Below are positions 53,927-63,183 of a stretch of DNA of 64,000 nucleotides, in pieces. Origin of the DNA: Halobacteriales archaeon QS_4_70_19. Lineage in GTDB: Archaea; Halobacteriota; Halobacteria; Halobacteriales; Haloarculaceae. Under the pieces are notes generated by a model, which worked only from the letters and a program-made list of their open reading frames with translations, ran no database searches and was not told the DNA's origin. The number at the start of each line of letters is the position of its first letter. The first letter of the stretch is position 1. The stretch spans positions 1 through 64,000 of the forward strand of contig PXRM01000035.1 in NCBI GenBank assembly GCA_003020985.1. Reading direction: 5' to 3'. The position numbers and the translations under genes are program-made.

Positions 53927-55519
53927 CTACGACCGCCAGTAGCCGCTCGTCAGCAGGACGAGCACCGGGAGGATCTCTAGGCGGCCCGCCCACATCAGGA
54001 ACACCATCAGCAGTTTCGAGGAGTTCGGGAAGGCGAGGTAGGAGCCGAACGGCCCCAGCGAGCCGAACCCCGGCCCGACGTTCCCGAGCGTGGCCGCGAC
54101 GGCGCTCATCGACTCCAGCGTGTCGAGCGTGTAGCCGATGCGGGCCGCGTCGAGGCTGATGAGGACCGTCGCGACCGCGAAGATGACGAGGTACAGCAGG
54201 GTAAAGCCCATCACGCCCCGGACGGCGTCCTCGTCGACCACCTCGCCGGCCAGCCGGATGGGGCGGATGGCCTCGGGGTGGGTGGTGGTGAACAGCTCCC
54301 GGCGGACGACCTTGATGATGACCAGCCACCGGATGATCTTGATGCTCCCGCCGGTGGAGCCGCCGGAGCCGCCGATGAACATCGCGAACAGCAGCAGGTA
54401 CTTGCCGGCCTCGGACCACTCGGCGAAGTCGCTGGTCGCGTATCCCGTCGTGGTGACGATACTGACCACCTGGAAGACGGCCTGGCGGGCACTGTTCTCG
54501 ACGTCGCCGGCCACGACGCCGCCGAGGTCGCCCAGCGGCGGTGCGCCACCGAGAAACAGAACGCCCCCGAGGATGGCCGTCAGGACGGCCATGATGCCGG
54601 CGTAGCCGCGGAACTCGGCGTCCTCGCCCATCTTCCCGAGGTTCCCCCGGAAGACGGCGTAGAACAGCGCGAAGTTGGTGCCCGCGACCACCATGAACGG
54701 GACGATGACCCACTGGACCGCCGCCGAGAACGCCGCGATGGAGTCGGCCTCGGGGGAGAAGCCGCCGGTCGGGAGCGTCGTCAGTCCGTGCGCGACGGCG
54801 TTGTAGGCGTTCATGTTCGGGGCCATCCCGGCGAGGTGGAGGCCGTACAGGAGGACGATCTCCAGGGCGGTGAACGCGAAGTAGGCGATCCAGAGGACCC
54901 GCGCGGTCTCCGCGATGCGCGGGGTCAGTTTCTCGATGCCGACGCCCGGCGCCTCGGCGTCCATCAGCTGGGCGCCACCGACCGACAGCTCGGGCAGGAT
55001 GGCGATGGCGAGCACGATGATGCCCATGCCGCCGAGCCACTGGGTGAGCTGGCGCCAGATGAGAACGGCGTGGGAGTGTCGGTCGAGCGAGATCTCGCCC
55101 AGCAGCGTCGCCCCGGTGGTGGTGACACCGGACATCGACTCGAACAGGGCGTTGACGGGGTTCGCGAGCGTGGACGCGGGCGCGGTCGGCGCGAACAGGC
55201 CGGGGACGCCGTGGGCGGCCAGCAGGTACGGGACGGCCCCGACGGCGGCGACGGCCAGCCACGTCCCGGCCACCATCAGGAATCCCTCGCGTGCCCCGAG
55301 GTCCGGCTCCGGTTCGAGCCGTTCGAGCCCGGTGCCGACCACCATCGTGAACAGGACGGTCAGGAGGAAGACGTAGATTGCCTCCCGGTAGATGATACCG
55401 ACGAGCAGCGGCAGCCCCAGCGGGACGGCGAGGTACTTCAGGACGGTCCCGACGAGGCTCAGCGACGTGCGCCAGTCGACGCGGACACTACGGTTCCCGG
55501 CCGGACCGAGCAGTGACAC
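53927..55519 (-). CDS. trkH: TrkH family potassium transporter (second copy)
   Basis: The 530-aa K+ transporter subunit has the four pore loops [58 protein letters not shown] and [18 protein letters not shown], so its filters are more canonical than in the copy at 49673. It ends [23 protein letters not shown] 55517-55519 is the likely start. It lies 61 nt downstream of a 47-residue microprotein and, before that, trkA, so the three form one operon. Confidence 0.93.
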   Translation of the reverse strand: MSLLGPAGNRSVRVDWRTSLSLVGTVLKYLAVPLGLPLLVGIIYREAIYVFLLTVLFTMVVGTGLERLEPEPDLGAREGFLMVAGTWLAVAAVGAVPYLLAAHGVPGLFAPTAPASTLANPVNALFESMSGVTTTGATLLGEISLDRHSHAVLIWRQLTQWLGGMGIIVLAIAILPELSVGGAQLMDAEAPGVGIEKLTPRIAETARVLWIAYFAFTALEIVLLYGLHLAGMAPNMNAYNAVAHGLTTLPTGGFSPEADSIAAFSAAVQWVIVPFMVVAGTNFALFYAVFRGNLGKMGEDAEFRGYAGIMAVLTAILGGVLFLGGAPPLGDLGGVVAGDVENSARQAVFQVVSIVTTTGYATSDFAEWSEAGKYLLLFAMFIGGSGGSTGGSIKIIRWLVIIKVVRRELFTTTHPEAIRPIRLAGEVVDEDAVRGVMGFTLLYLVIFAVATVLISLDAARIGYTLDTLESMSAVAATLGNVGPGFGSLGPFGSYLAFPNSSKLLMVFLMWAGRLEILPVLVLLTSGYWRS

Positions 55520-55580
55520 GGCTCCGGTAATTCACCGGGCTCGAATCAATCCATCGCTTCCGTCACCGGGCGTGTGCCGC

Positions 55581-55724
55581 TCAGGGGCGCCAGAACGTCG
55601 TCAGGTCCCGGGTCTGGGACTCGCGCTCCATCAACTGGCCCCCCGCGACGGCTGCCAGCGGGACCGACAGCAGCGACGGGATGGTCCCGGTGAGACCGGC
55701 AACCGCCCGGCCGTCGACGAGCAT
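55581..55724 (-). CDS. 47-aa membrane microprotein between trkA and trkH
   Basis: The minus-strand frame reads MLVDGRAVAGLTGTIPSLLS then VPLAAVAGGQLMERESQTRD and LTTFWRP. Its ATG (55722-55724) overlaps the trkA stop in a TGATG arrangement, which predicts translational coupling. One hydrophobic segment (about residues 7-30) suggests a single membrane helix followed by a charged cytosolic tail. It may be an accessory subunit of the Trk system. This is read directly from sequence and has no known family that I can name. Confidence 0.75.
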   Translation of the reverse strand: MLVDGRAVAGLTGTIPSLLSVPLAAVAGGQLMERESQTRDLTTFWRP

Positions 55725-57055
55725 CAGAGCCGGGCCGTCACCTGTTCGATGTGGTCGCCACCGACGAACGCCACGACGTGGTCGCCGACCTCGACGAGGG
55801 TGTCACCCCGGGGGACGACGAGTTCCCCCTGCCTGGTGATGGCACCGACGACGACCTGGTCGGGGAGGTCGGCGGCTGCGTCCACGATCGTCCGTCCGGC
55901 GAAGACGCTATCCTCGTCGATCTCCACCTCGAGCACCTCCGCGCGGTCCCCCTCGACGATGGAGACGTTCTCGGCGTGGCGGCCGCGGGTGAAGCGGGTG
56001 ATCTCCTCAGCGGTCGCCTCCCGCGGGGAGACCGCCACGTCGACGCCGACGGCCTCGAACAGCTCCGCGAACGTGACCGTGTCGACCACGGCGACCGCCC
56101 GCTGGGCGCCGAGCCGCTTGCCGAGTAGCGTGGCCAGCAGGTTCTGCTGGTCGTTCTCCAGCGCCGCGATGACGACATCCGCACTCCCGACGTTCTCGCG
56201 CTCGAGGAACCCGCGGTCGGTGGCGTCGCTCTCGAGGACCGTCGTTTTCGGGAGCTTCTCGGCCAGCCAGCGCGCCCGGTCCGGGTCGTGTTCGACGAGT
56301 CGTGGCGTGAAGCCGCGCTGTTCGAGCAGCGTGGCGGTCTGGTAGCCGATCTCGCCGCCGCCGACGATGACCACGTCGCGGGGACGGTCCTCCTGCGGGG
56401 CGATGGCGGAGGAGAACGCCCGGGCGCTCTCCGGGCTCCCGATGACGACCACGTCGTCGCCGGCCTCGATGGTGGTGGCGCCCTTCGGGACGACCAGTTC
56501 GCTCTCCCGGATGATGCCGACGAACGTGAGCGAGTCGAATCGGTCGGCCTCCTGGACGGTCTGTCCGGCGACCGGGGAGTCCGCGGGGATCTCGAACTCC
56601 GTCATCTGGACGGCGCCGTCGCAGAACGTGTCCATGTCCTGGGCGGTCGGGAGCCCGATGACGCCGACGATGGTCTGTGCGGCCAGCAGGTCCGTACAGA
56701 TCATGAAGTCGACGCCGAAGGCACGGTTGTCCCGCTCCCAGGTGTGGAGGTACTGGGGTCGTTTCACCCGTGCGATGCTGAAGGGGTCGCCGCCGACGGC
56801 CCCGGTGCCGCAGGTGACGATGTTGGTCTGGTCGTCGTCGGTGGAGGCGATCAGCATGTCCGCCTCGCCGATGCCGGCCTCCCGCAGGGTCTCGAGGTCC
56901 CCGCCGTCGCCCTGGATCGCCAGCACGTCGAGTTCGTAGGTGAGCGTCTCCACCCGGTCCGGGTCCACGTCGATGACGACCACGTCATGTGCACTCGAGA
57001 GGCTCTCGGCGATGGTCGAACCGACTTCGCCGGCGCCGACGATGATGACGCGCAT
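55724..57055 (-). CDS. trkA: TrkA potassium uptake protein, two RCK modules
   Basis: The 443-aa full-length TrkA starts MRVIIVGAGEVGSTIAESLS. Two NAD-binding RCK-N domains are visible (VVVIDVDPDRVETLTYELDV, STDDDQTNIVTCGTGA; and VVIVGGGEIGYQTATLLEQR, VIAALENDQQNLLATLLGKR). Each is followed by an RCK-C domain (ADSPVAGQTVQEADRFDSL; EIDEDSVFAGRTIVDAAADL). It gates TrkH in response to nucleotide binding. It heads the operon with the microprotein and the second trkH. It differs in architecture from the single-module trkA at 48961. Confidence 0.95.
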   Translation of the reverse strand: MRVIIVGAGEVGSTIAESLSSAHDVVVIDVDPDRVETLTYELDVLAIQGDGGDLETLREAGIGEADMLIASTDDDQTNIVTCGTGAVGGDPFSIARVKRPQYLHTWERDNRAFGVDFMICTDLLAAQTIVGVIGLPTAQDMDTFCDGAVQMTEFEIPADSPVAGQTVQEADRFDSLTFVGIIRESELVVPKGATTIEAGDDVVVIGSPESARAFSSAIAPQEDRPRDVVIVGGGEIGYQTATLLEQRGFTPRLVEHDPDRARWLAEKLPKTTVLESDATDRGFLERENVGSADVVIAALENDQQNLLATLLGKRLGAQRAVAVVDTVTFAELFEAVGVDVAVSPREATAEEITRFTRGRHAENVSIVEGDRAEVLEVEIDEDSVFAGRTIVDAAADLPDQVVVGAITRQGELVVPRGDTLVEVGDHVVAFVGGDHIEQVTARL

Positions 57056-57272
57056 TCGTTCGTGGTGTGCGGGCCGCGTGGAAATCGGTTTCCCTCCGCT
57101 GGCGTCAGCCCCGGCGGTCCGCTGATACGAGTGCCCGAGGCCCCGGAGCCGAGCCGGGTGTCCGGCGACGGCGGCACCCAGTACGGAGCGCCCGACGAGA
57201 CGGGTCCGTTATCGAGTGACCGCCGACCGAAGGGGCCGGGGTTAAGTACGCGGAGCGGCTCCGCGGGAACGT

Positions 57273-58424
57273 ATGGCAGACAACACGCCGGTAGTCGTGC
57301 AGGCGTATCGGACCCCGCAGGGGAAGGAGGACGGTGTCTTCAGCGAGGTGCGCTCGGAGGACCTCTCCATCCCGCTCATCAACGAGATGCTCGCCGAGAC
57401 GGGCCTCTCGGGCGGGCAGGTGGACGACCTGATGTGGGGCTGTGCCCAGCAGCGCGACGAGCAGGGCAACAACATGGCGCGGGTCATCGCCCTGATGAGC
57501 GACCTGGGCGAGAAGGTCCCCGCGACCACCATCAACCGCTGGTGCGCCTCGTCGGCGCAGTCCATCATCTCCGCCTCGGACGCGGTCCGGGCGGGGCAGC
57601 GTGACTGCGTCATCGCGGGCGGCGTCGAGAACATGTCCCGGGTGCCGATGGGCCAGAACAACGCCATCCACCCCGGCCTCAACGACCACCACAACATCGC
57701 GGCGCTCCAGATGGGGATGACCGCCGAGGAGGTCGCCGACCGCTACGAGGTCTCCCGCGAGGCGCAGGACGAGTACGCCGCCCGCTCCCAGCAGCGCGCG
57801 GTCGCGGCCACCGAGGAGGGCCGCTTCGACGACGAGATCATCCCGATCGAGGGCCACGACGACGAGGGCAACCAGATCACCGTCGAGAAGGACGGGGGGC
57901 TCCGCCCCGGCACCACGGCCGAGAAGCTCGCCGAGCTCCCGACCGTGTTCAAGGCCGACGGCACCGTCACGCCCGGGAACGCCTCCCAGGTCTCCGACGG
58001 CGCCGCCGCCACGATGATCACCTCGAAGGCGTTCGCCGAGGACCACGACCTCGACGTCCTCGCGGAGGTCGGCAACAACAACGTGGCCGGCGTCGAGCCC
58101 GAAGTAATGGGCATCGGCCCGGTCCCGGCCTGCGAGGGGCTGTTCGAGCGCTCGGGCACCACCGCCGACGACTACGACCTCGTCGAGTTGAACGAGGCGT
58201 TCGCCTCGCAGTGCCTATACAGCCAGGAGCAGCTGGGCTTCGACGACGACATCTACAACGTCAACGGCGGCGCCATCGCCATTGGGCACCCGCTCGGGGC
58301 GTCCGGGGCGCGGCTGCCGGTGACGCTCGTCCACGAGATGCAGAAGCGCGACGACGCCGAACTCGGGCTCGCCACGGAGTGTGTCGGCTTCGGGCAGGGC
58401 GCCGCCATCGAGTTCCGCGTCTGA
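57273..58424 (+). CDS. thiolase (acetyl-CoA C-acyltransferase)
   Basis: The 383-aa thiolase condenses or cleaves acyl-CoA (beta-oxidation, acetoacetyl-CoA formation). The first active-site Cys91 is in TTINRWCASSAQSIISASDA. CVIAGGVENMSRVPMGQNNA follows, then GTVTPGNASQVSDGAAATMI, the NEAFASQ motif (YDLVELNEAFASQCLYSQEQ), the catalytic His in NGGAIAIGHPLGASGAR, and the second Cys in ATECVGFGQGAAIEFRV. All catalytic residues are present. A TATA-like gttaagtacg lies near 57241-57250. It is not obviously part of an operon here. Confidence 0.95.
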   Translation: MADNTPVVVQAYRTPQGKEDGVFSEVRSEDLSIPLINEMLAETGLSGGQVDDLMWGCAQQRDEQGNNMARVIALMSDLGEKVPATTINRWCASSAQSIISASDAVRAGQRDCVIAGGVENMSRVPMGQNNAIHPGLNDHHNIAALQMGMTAEEVADRYEVSREAQDEYAARSQQRAVAATEEGRFDDEIIPIEGHDDEGNQITVEKDGGLRPGTTAEKLAELPTVFKADGTVTPGNASQVSDGAAATMITSKAFAEDHDLDVLAEVGNNNVAGVEPEVMGIGPVPACEGLFERSGTTADDYDLVELNEAFASQCLYSQEQLGFDDDIYNVNGGAIAIGHPLGASGARLPVTLVHEMQKRDDAELGLATECVGFGQGAAIEFRV

Positions 58425-58854
58425 ACGTCCGCGCCCGACCCCCCAACAGCTCCTTCGTGTTCCGGCCGGGTGCGACGGCCGGACGGGACTCTCCGATCAC
58501 AGCGAGCCCGCGCCGCCCGTCCCCGACCGTCCCCCGGCACGGTCCGAGCCATCCCGCCTCGGGTGGCTCCCTGCGTGTGCCGTCGCGTTACTCGTTCTGT
58601 GATCATTTCTGGATACTGTATCGACTTACGACAGATAGTAATGGTAATCTACACTTACTGAAAGATTTATGTGGAAACGTCGTTTTTCGCACTCAAGGAC
58701 GACGGGGGACGGTCACCGACGACGATCCTCCGACGGTTCCGAGGACCGGCAGACCGACCCCGGAGACGAGTCCGACCGTGTGGCCTGTTCGTCCACCGCT
58801 CGACGGGTATCACCGGCGACCGGCCCGTCTCCCTCTCCGGACCGATCAGACGAC
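58425..58854. other. 430-bp intergenic region
   Basis: The left part is GC-rich with no credible gene. The middle (58600-58680) is AT-rich (tggatactgtatcgacttac, gtaatggtaatctacactta), probably a promoter region for the downstream winged-helix gene. An in-frame upstream ATG at 58669 would extend that gene by 62 low-complexity residues. Confidence 0.55.
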
Positions 58855-59397
58855 ATGACCAGCGACGATTCACCCGCCATCTGGAAACGCGACGACCCGA
58901 CCGACGCCCGTGAGTACGACGACCCGACCGCCCGCGAGTCCGACACGAGGGAGGGAGCCGCCACGCGTTCTGACGGGGGCCGGCGGTCCGAACTCGACCG
59001 GGAGACGCTGTTCGACCTCCTGAGCAGCACGCGCCGCCGACACGTGGTCCGGTACCTCCTCCGGACCGGGGGCGAAATTCCGTTCGGCGAACTCACCGAC
59101 CGGATCGCGGCGCTGGAGGCCGGCACCACGGTCGAGGCGCTGACGGACGACGAACGCAAGCCCGTCTACGTCTCCCTCCGGCAGACCCACCTGCCGCGGC
59201 TGCACGAGGCCGGTGTCGTCCGGTACGACCCGGACCAGGGGACGGTCGGTCCCACCGCGCGGCTGGCCGACCTGGTGCCGCCGCTGCGCGCGGTGGACGA
59301 GGCGCTCGGTGCAGACCCGGCGCTCCCGCTCCCGGACGACGTGACGCCGCCCCTCGGCGAGGAGAGCCACGGCTGTACCGCCGGCGGGAGCGGCTGA
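58855..59397 (+). CDS. winged-helix domain protein (haloarchaeal DUF7344-like)
   Basis: From ATG 58855 the 180-aa protein starts MTSDDSPAIWKRDDPTDARE. The winged helix covers ETLFDLLSSTRRRHVVRYLL, GGEIPFGELTDRIAALEAG, DERKPVYVSLRQTHLPRLHE and AGVVRYDPDQGTVGPTARL. This DLLSxxRRRxVLxYL plus VxxxLxxxHLPxLxxxGVVxYD pattern marks a large haloarchaeal HTH family. The target is unknown. The C-terminal tail ends CTAGGSG. ATG 58669 remains a possible longer start. Confidence 0.85.
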   Translation: MTSDDSPAIWKRDDPTDAREYDDPTARESDTREGAATRSDGGRRSELDRETLFDLLSSTRRRHVVRYLLRTGGEIPFGELTDRIAALEAGTTVEALTDDERKPVYVSLRQTHLPRLHEAGVVRYDPDQGTVGPTARLADLVPPLRAVDEALGADPALPLPDDVTPPLGEESHGCTAGGSG

Positions 59398-59456
59398 GGT
59401 CGCCGGGCCGCTCCCACCGACCGAACGGTTAAGACGGCCCGCGCCGACCCGCCGGC

Positions 59457-60515
59457 ATGCGAATCGACGGGTTCGACCACGCGACTGGCGCCCACTGTGG
59501 GTCGACCTCGCTGCGCGACCTCTCGGACTGCTACGGCTGGGGGCTCTCCGAGCCGGCCTGCTTCGGCCTCGGGTCCGGGCTGGGCTTCGTCTACCTCGAC
59601 CTGCCGATGTCGCCGTGGCACATGCTCATCGGCCGGCCGCTGTGGCTGGAGACGGCGTTCTTCGAGACGCTCGCCGTCCCACACACCGAGCGCCGGGGCG
59701 ACGACTGGGAGCGCGCGTGGGACGACGTGAAGGACCACCTCGCGGCCGGCGACCCGGTCATGGTGTTCGTCGACCTCTACTATCTCGACTACTACGACAC
59801 GGACACCCACTTCGCGCCGCACTCGCTGCTCGTCGTGGGGTACGACGAGGACGCCGACGCGACGGAGGCCCCCCACGCCGACCCCGACGCCGGCACGGGC
59901 GTCGCCTACATGGCCGACAGCGAGTTCGAGGAGGTGCAGCCGCTCCCGCTCTCCTCTCTGCGCGCGGCCTGGAGCGCGACGGACATGCTCCCGCTCGACA
60001 ATCGCTACATCGTCGCCGAGGGCGACCCGCGGGCCGACGTGGGAGCGGCCGTCCGTGAGGCCATCGTCGAGACCGCCCGCTACATGCTCGACCCGGCCGA
60101 CGCGACCCGCGACACCCTGGGCGACCGGATGAACATGGGCACGCACGGGCTCCCGGGAATCCACGCGTTCGCCGAGTCGATGGCCGACTGGCCCGCCGTC
60201 GAGGACCCATCCTGGACCGCCCGGTTCGCCTACCAGAACGTCGAGCGCCGGGGGACCGGCGGCGGCGCGTTCCGCGGGCTGTACGCCCCGTTCCTCGACG
60301 AACTCGGCACCGAGGCGGGGCTCCCTGACCGGTTCGCCGAGGAGATGCACGGCATCGCCGGCGACTGGTCCTCGCTCGCGGCCGTCCTGTACGAGGCCAG
60401 CGAGCGCGACCCGGACGACATGGCGCCGCTCCTCGACGAGGCCGCCGAGCGCGTCCACGCGGTCGCCGACCGGGAGGAGACGTTTTACGGGGACGTGCTG
60501 GCGGCGCTGGAGTGA
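59457..60515 (+). CDS. BtrH N-terminal domain-containing protein
   Basis: The 352-aa protein begins MRIDGFDHATGAHCGSTSLR then DLSDCYGWGLSEPACFGLGS, the Cys-containing BtrH N-terminal domain, related to acyl transferases of butirosin synthesis. DPVMVFVDLYYLDYYDTDTH and FAPHSLLVVGYDEDADA give the peptidase-C39-like His/Asp region. The second half (MNMGTHGLPGIHAFAESMAD, RGTGGGAFRGLYAPFLDEL) is the DUF4872-type helical domain. Cys and His in these positions suggest an acyltransferase or peptidase-like activity. A TATA-like cggttaaga lies at 59425-59433. The substrate is unknown. Confidence 0.85.
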   Translation: MRIDGFDHATGAHCGSTSLRDLSDCYGWGLSEPACFGLGSGLGFVYLDLPMSPWHMLIGRPLWLETAFFETLAVPHTERRGDDWERAWDDVKDHLAAGDPVMVFVDLYYLDYYDTDTHFAPHSLLVVGYDEDADATEAPHADPDAGTGVAYMADSEFEEVQPLPLSSLRAAWSATDMLPLDNRYIVAEGDPRADVGAAVREAIVETARYMLDPADATRDTLGDRMNMGTHGLPGIHAFAESMADWPAVEDPSWTARFAYQNVERRGTGGGAFRGLYAPFLDELGTEAGLPDRFAEEMHGIAGDWSSLAAVLYEASERDPDDMAPLLDEAAERVHAVADREETFYGDVLAALE

Positions 60516-60606
60516 TGGCCGGTCCCTCCCCCGGCCCCGTCGGGGCCGCCCGCCGGCCGGCGGGCCGAGGCGGTCCGCCTAAGCCGGTGCCTCCCGACCG
60601 GCGGGT

Positions 60607-61053
60607 ATGGACGTCGAGTCGATGTTCGAGCACATGCCGTTCAACCGCGAGGTCGGCATCGAGATTACGCACGCCGTGGACGGCCACGCCGAGGGCCGCA
60701 TCGAACTGGAGGACCGCCACTCCTCCAGCCCCCTGACGCAGGTGGCCCACGGGGGCGTGACGTACGCGCTCGCGGACACGGTCGGCGGCGCGGCGGTCGT
60801 CTCCGCCGTCGAGGACATCACGCCCACCATCGACATGCGCATCGACTACCTCGCGCCCGGGACGGGCGAGGTGCTACTGGCCGAGGCCGACTGCACCCGC
60901 GTCGGCGAGAGCGTCGCGACGGTCGACGTGGTCGTCACGGACGGCGGGGGCGAGCGGCTCGCGACGGCGCGCGGGACGTACAAGACGGGCGGGGACTCCA
61001 GCGACTCGGCCTGGGACGCCGAGGAGACGCGGAGCCGGCTCGATGAGGAGTGA
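60607..61053 (+). CDS. PaaI-type hotdog thioesterase
   Basis: The 148-aa hotdog-fold acyl-CoA thioesterase starts MDVESMFEHMPFNREVGIEI. The catalytic/CoA-binding segment is LTQVAHGGVTYALADTVGG (HGG motif). The second conserved part is TPTIDMRIDYLAPGTGEVLL, with TRVGESVATVDVVVTDGGGE and TARGTYKTGG closing the fold. It probably hydrolyses phenylacetyl- or medium-chain acyl-CoA. The TATA-like region is weak (60577-60590). It follows the BtrH-like gene on the same strand 91 nt away. Confidence 0.9.
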   Translation: MDVESMFEHMPFNREVGIEITHAVDGHAEGRIELEDRHSSSPLTQVAHGGVTYALADTVGGAAVVSAVEDITPTIDMRIDYLAPGTGEVLLAEADCTRVGESVATVDVVVTDGGGERLATARGTYKTGGDSSDSAWDAEETRSRLDEE

Positions 61054-61074
61054 CCGGCGACCGCGCCGTGTGAC

Positions 61075-62109
61075 TCACTTCTGCCAGTCGATCACATTGC
61101 GGAAGTCGAGGGGGCAGTCGCCCACGCGGTAGCCCTCGAAGCGCCCGTCGGGGCGGGCGCGGAAGACGACGGTGGGCTGGTGGGCGACCCGGGGGCACTC
61201 GCCGGCGACCCGGTGCCACTCGTCGTCGCGGAAGGAGGAGCAGTCGACCAGCAGGAGCGTGCCCGGGTGGGCCCGGAGCTGGCCGTCGTTCTTCGACTTG
61301 CCGGTCTGGCGGACGGCCGCGACGGCGGTGTCCGCGCGCTGCCGACGGGTCGGCGGCCGGGGACGGGTCACCTCGACCAGCTGGTCGCCGACGCGGAAGT
61401 CGAGCACGTGGCCGCTGTCTAGCTCGACCTCGGCGTCGAACGCGAGGCCGGCGTCGGTCAGCAGCTTCGCGACCGTGAACTCCGACATGGTGGCGGCCAT
61501 GCGGAACCAGTCGCCGCCCTGCGAGGTACCGAGCTTGGCCGCCATCGTGTAGCGGTGCGGGTCGAGGGCGCCCGTCGCGAGGAACGCGTCGTAGTACGCC
61601 AGCGCCTCGTCGCGGTCCGTGTCGGGGAAGCCGGCGGCGTGCTCGGCAAAGAACTCGCGGGTCGTCTCGCGGCCGTCCTTCGAGAACAGCACCGGGAGGA
61701 AGAACCGCGAGAGGTGCTCGTGGCGCGCCAGCCACGGCTCCTCGACCTCGAGCCGGGCGAACAGCTCGTTCTCGGCCCACTCGCCCACCGCGGCCGGCGC
61801 CTCGTCGAACGTGTACTTGTCCGTCCGCCAGAGCGTCTCCGGCGTCTCCGTGTTGCCGAGCCAGTAGGCGTCTGGGCCGCCGTCGACCGGCTCGCCGTCC
61901 GGCGCGGCGGTGACCTCGTGGGTCCAGCAGAACAGGGCGAAATCACCGTTGTCCATCTCCAGCCGGCGGGACTCGTACTCCTCCGGCGTGAACCACGGGT
62001 CCGCGAGGGTCGCGCCGAACCGCTCGTCGAGCGGCCCGAACAGCTCACGGCGCACCCGGTCGGCGTCCCAGTGCTCCCGCGACCGGCGGAGGCGGAGTGG
62101 CCCTGCCAC
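61075..62109 (-). CDS. conserved haloarchaeal protein, possible nuclease fold (DUF5784-like)
   Basis: The 344-aa protein (MAGPLRLRRSREHWDADRVR) matches a Halobacteria-restricted family I recall as DUF5784. The N-terminal two thirds are helical and acidic (LARHEHLSRFFLPVLFSKDG, RYTMAAKLGTSQGGDWFRMA). The C-terminal third has a PD-(D/E)xK-like layout: LAFDAEVELDSGHVLDFRVG then DQLVEVTRPRP, with TGKSKNDGQLRAHPGTLLLV afterwards. This gives candidate D and E-x-T acidic positions, so a nuclease is possible but unproven. It is convergent with the thioesterase. Confidence 0.8.
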   Translation of the reverse strand: MAGPLRLRRSREHWDADRVRRELFGPLDERFGATLADPWFTPEEYESRRLEMDNGDFALFCWTHEVTAAPDGEPVDGGPDAYWLGNTETPETLWRTDKYTFDEAPAAVGEWAENELFARLEVEEPWLARHEHLSRFFLPVLFSKDGRETTREFFAEHAAGFPDTDRDEALAYYDAFLATGALDPHRYTMAAKLGTSQGGDWFRMAATMSEFTVAKLLTDAGLAFDAEVELDSGHVLDFRVGDQLVEVTRPRPPTRRQRADTAVAAVRQTGKSKNDGQLRAHPGTLLLVDCSSFRDDEWHRVAGECPRVAHQPTVVFRARPDGRFEGYRVGDCPLDFRNVIDWQK

Positions 62110-62257
62110 ACCGGCGCTACGACACCCCGACGGGTAATGGTTCGCTTCCCCCGGGGCCGCGGGCCGTCACTGACGCCGGTGGTCGCTATATGAACGCCCG
62201 GATATCGGACGCGATAGATTCATTATCGATAACCAGTAACGCTCGTGTGTAGTTACC

Positions 62258-62434
62258 ATGTCAATGGGTGCCTATGACGAGCACGAGCACGAGCGTCGGG
62301 AGCAGAAGTCGACAACCGTCGACACCGACTTCGACGACGAGCGGACGGAGTACCGCGGTTCCGTGGAGTTCGAGGCCGGTGAGTCGACGGAGGCACTCCT
62401 CGATCAGTTCCAGGAGATCAAGGAGGACCGCTGA
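62258..62434 (+). CDS. small acidic haloarchaeal protein (DUF5786-like)
   Basis: The 58-aa protein reads MSMGAYDEHEHERREQKSTT then VDTDFDDERTEYRGSVEFEA and GESTEALLDQFQEIKEDR. It is highly charged and resembles the Halobacteria-wide small protein family annotated DUF5786. A strongly AT-rich promoter region (62207-62240, gatagattcattatcgataa) precedes it. No function is known; such conserved micro-proteins are often zinc-free regulators or chaperone-like adaptors (inference). Confidence 0.85.
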   Translation: MSMGAYDEHEHERREQKSTTVDTDFDDERTEYRGSVEFEAGESTEALLDQFQEIKEDR

Positions 62435-62463
62435 CCCGCTTCTTCGGTTCGGTGTAGCGGCGG

Positions 62464-63183
62464 TCACGCGTTCATCCGTGCCTGCAGCAACAGGACCGAG
62501 AGCCCACAGACCGCCGTGACCGCGGCGACGTGGGTGACGAGCGTCGCCAGCAGCACCGGGAAGTCGGTGATGAACGGGACCAGCAGCAGCTGGAGGAGCC
62601 CGAACGCGACCGTCTCGAGGTCGGCCCGCTGGAACGACCGGGCCGTCTCGGGGTCGAACCGGAACCGGGCCGACCGCCACAGCGCCGTCACGGAGGCCCA
62701 CCAGTTCGTCCCGATGCGGTAGCAGACGTCCCACAGCACCAGCAGCGTCAGGTAGACGACCAGCACCGGCGGCTCCGGCCCGAACAGCCGCTCGACGAGC
62801 GGCGTTCCGCCGGTGGTCGGGTCGAAGACGAACAGGTGCGTGACGAGCGCGATGTACGCCAGCACCGCCAGCACCACCTCCACGCTGGAGCCGAAGAGGA
62901 GCTGCCGGTACGAGTCCGGGACGGCCACCGAGCGGGTGAGGGTGCTGATGCGGAGCATCTCGGCGCTCCCGACGGCGGCGACGAAGACGGCGGCCGTCCC
63001 GGCGACCGCCGCGCTCCAGAGTCCGTAGTAGGCGGCCAGCGCGAGGACGCCGACCTCGAAGATGGCGAGCTGGATGGCGATGGCGACGGGCTGTGAGAGT
63101 TCGACGCCCGGGAGCGCGGAGATGATGCTCTCGTACACCCAGGTCTCGCCGAACTCCGGCTTCCGGCGGGTCGGCGATGCCAT
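62464..63183 (-). CDS. polytopic membrane protein
   Basis: The 239-aa protein (MASPTRRKPEFGETWVYESI) has five or six hydrophobic helices: PVAIAIQLAIFEVGVLALAA, AAVAGTAAVFVAAVGSA, EVVLAVLAYIALVTHLFVF, VLVVYLTLLVLWDVCYRIG, LLQLLLVPFITDFPVLLATL and VTAVCGLSVLLLQARM. YRIGTNWWASVTALWRSARF lies in a cytosolic loop. The ATG overlaps the stop of the NAD-binding gene (TGATG), so it is the second gene of a coupled pair. The family is Halobacteria-conserved as far as I can judge; the function is unknown. Confidence 0.8.
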   Translation of the reverse strand: MASPTRRKPEFGETWVYESIISALPGVELSQPVAIAIQLAIFEVGVLALAAYYGLWSAAVAGTAAVFVAAVGSAEMLRISTLTRSVAVPDSYRQLLFGSSVEVVLAVLAYIALVTHLFVFDPTTGGTPLVERLFGPEPPVLVVYLTLLVLWDVCYRIGTNWWASVTALWRSARFRFDPETARSFQRADLETVAFGLLQLLLVPFITDFPVLLATLVTHVAAVTAVCGLSVLLLQARMNA

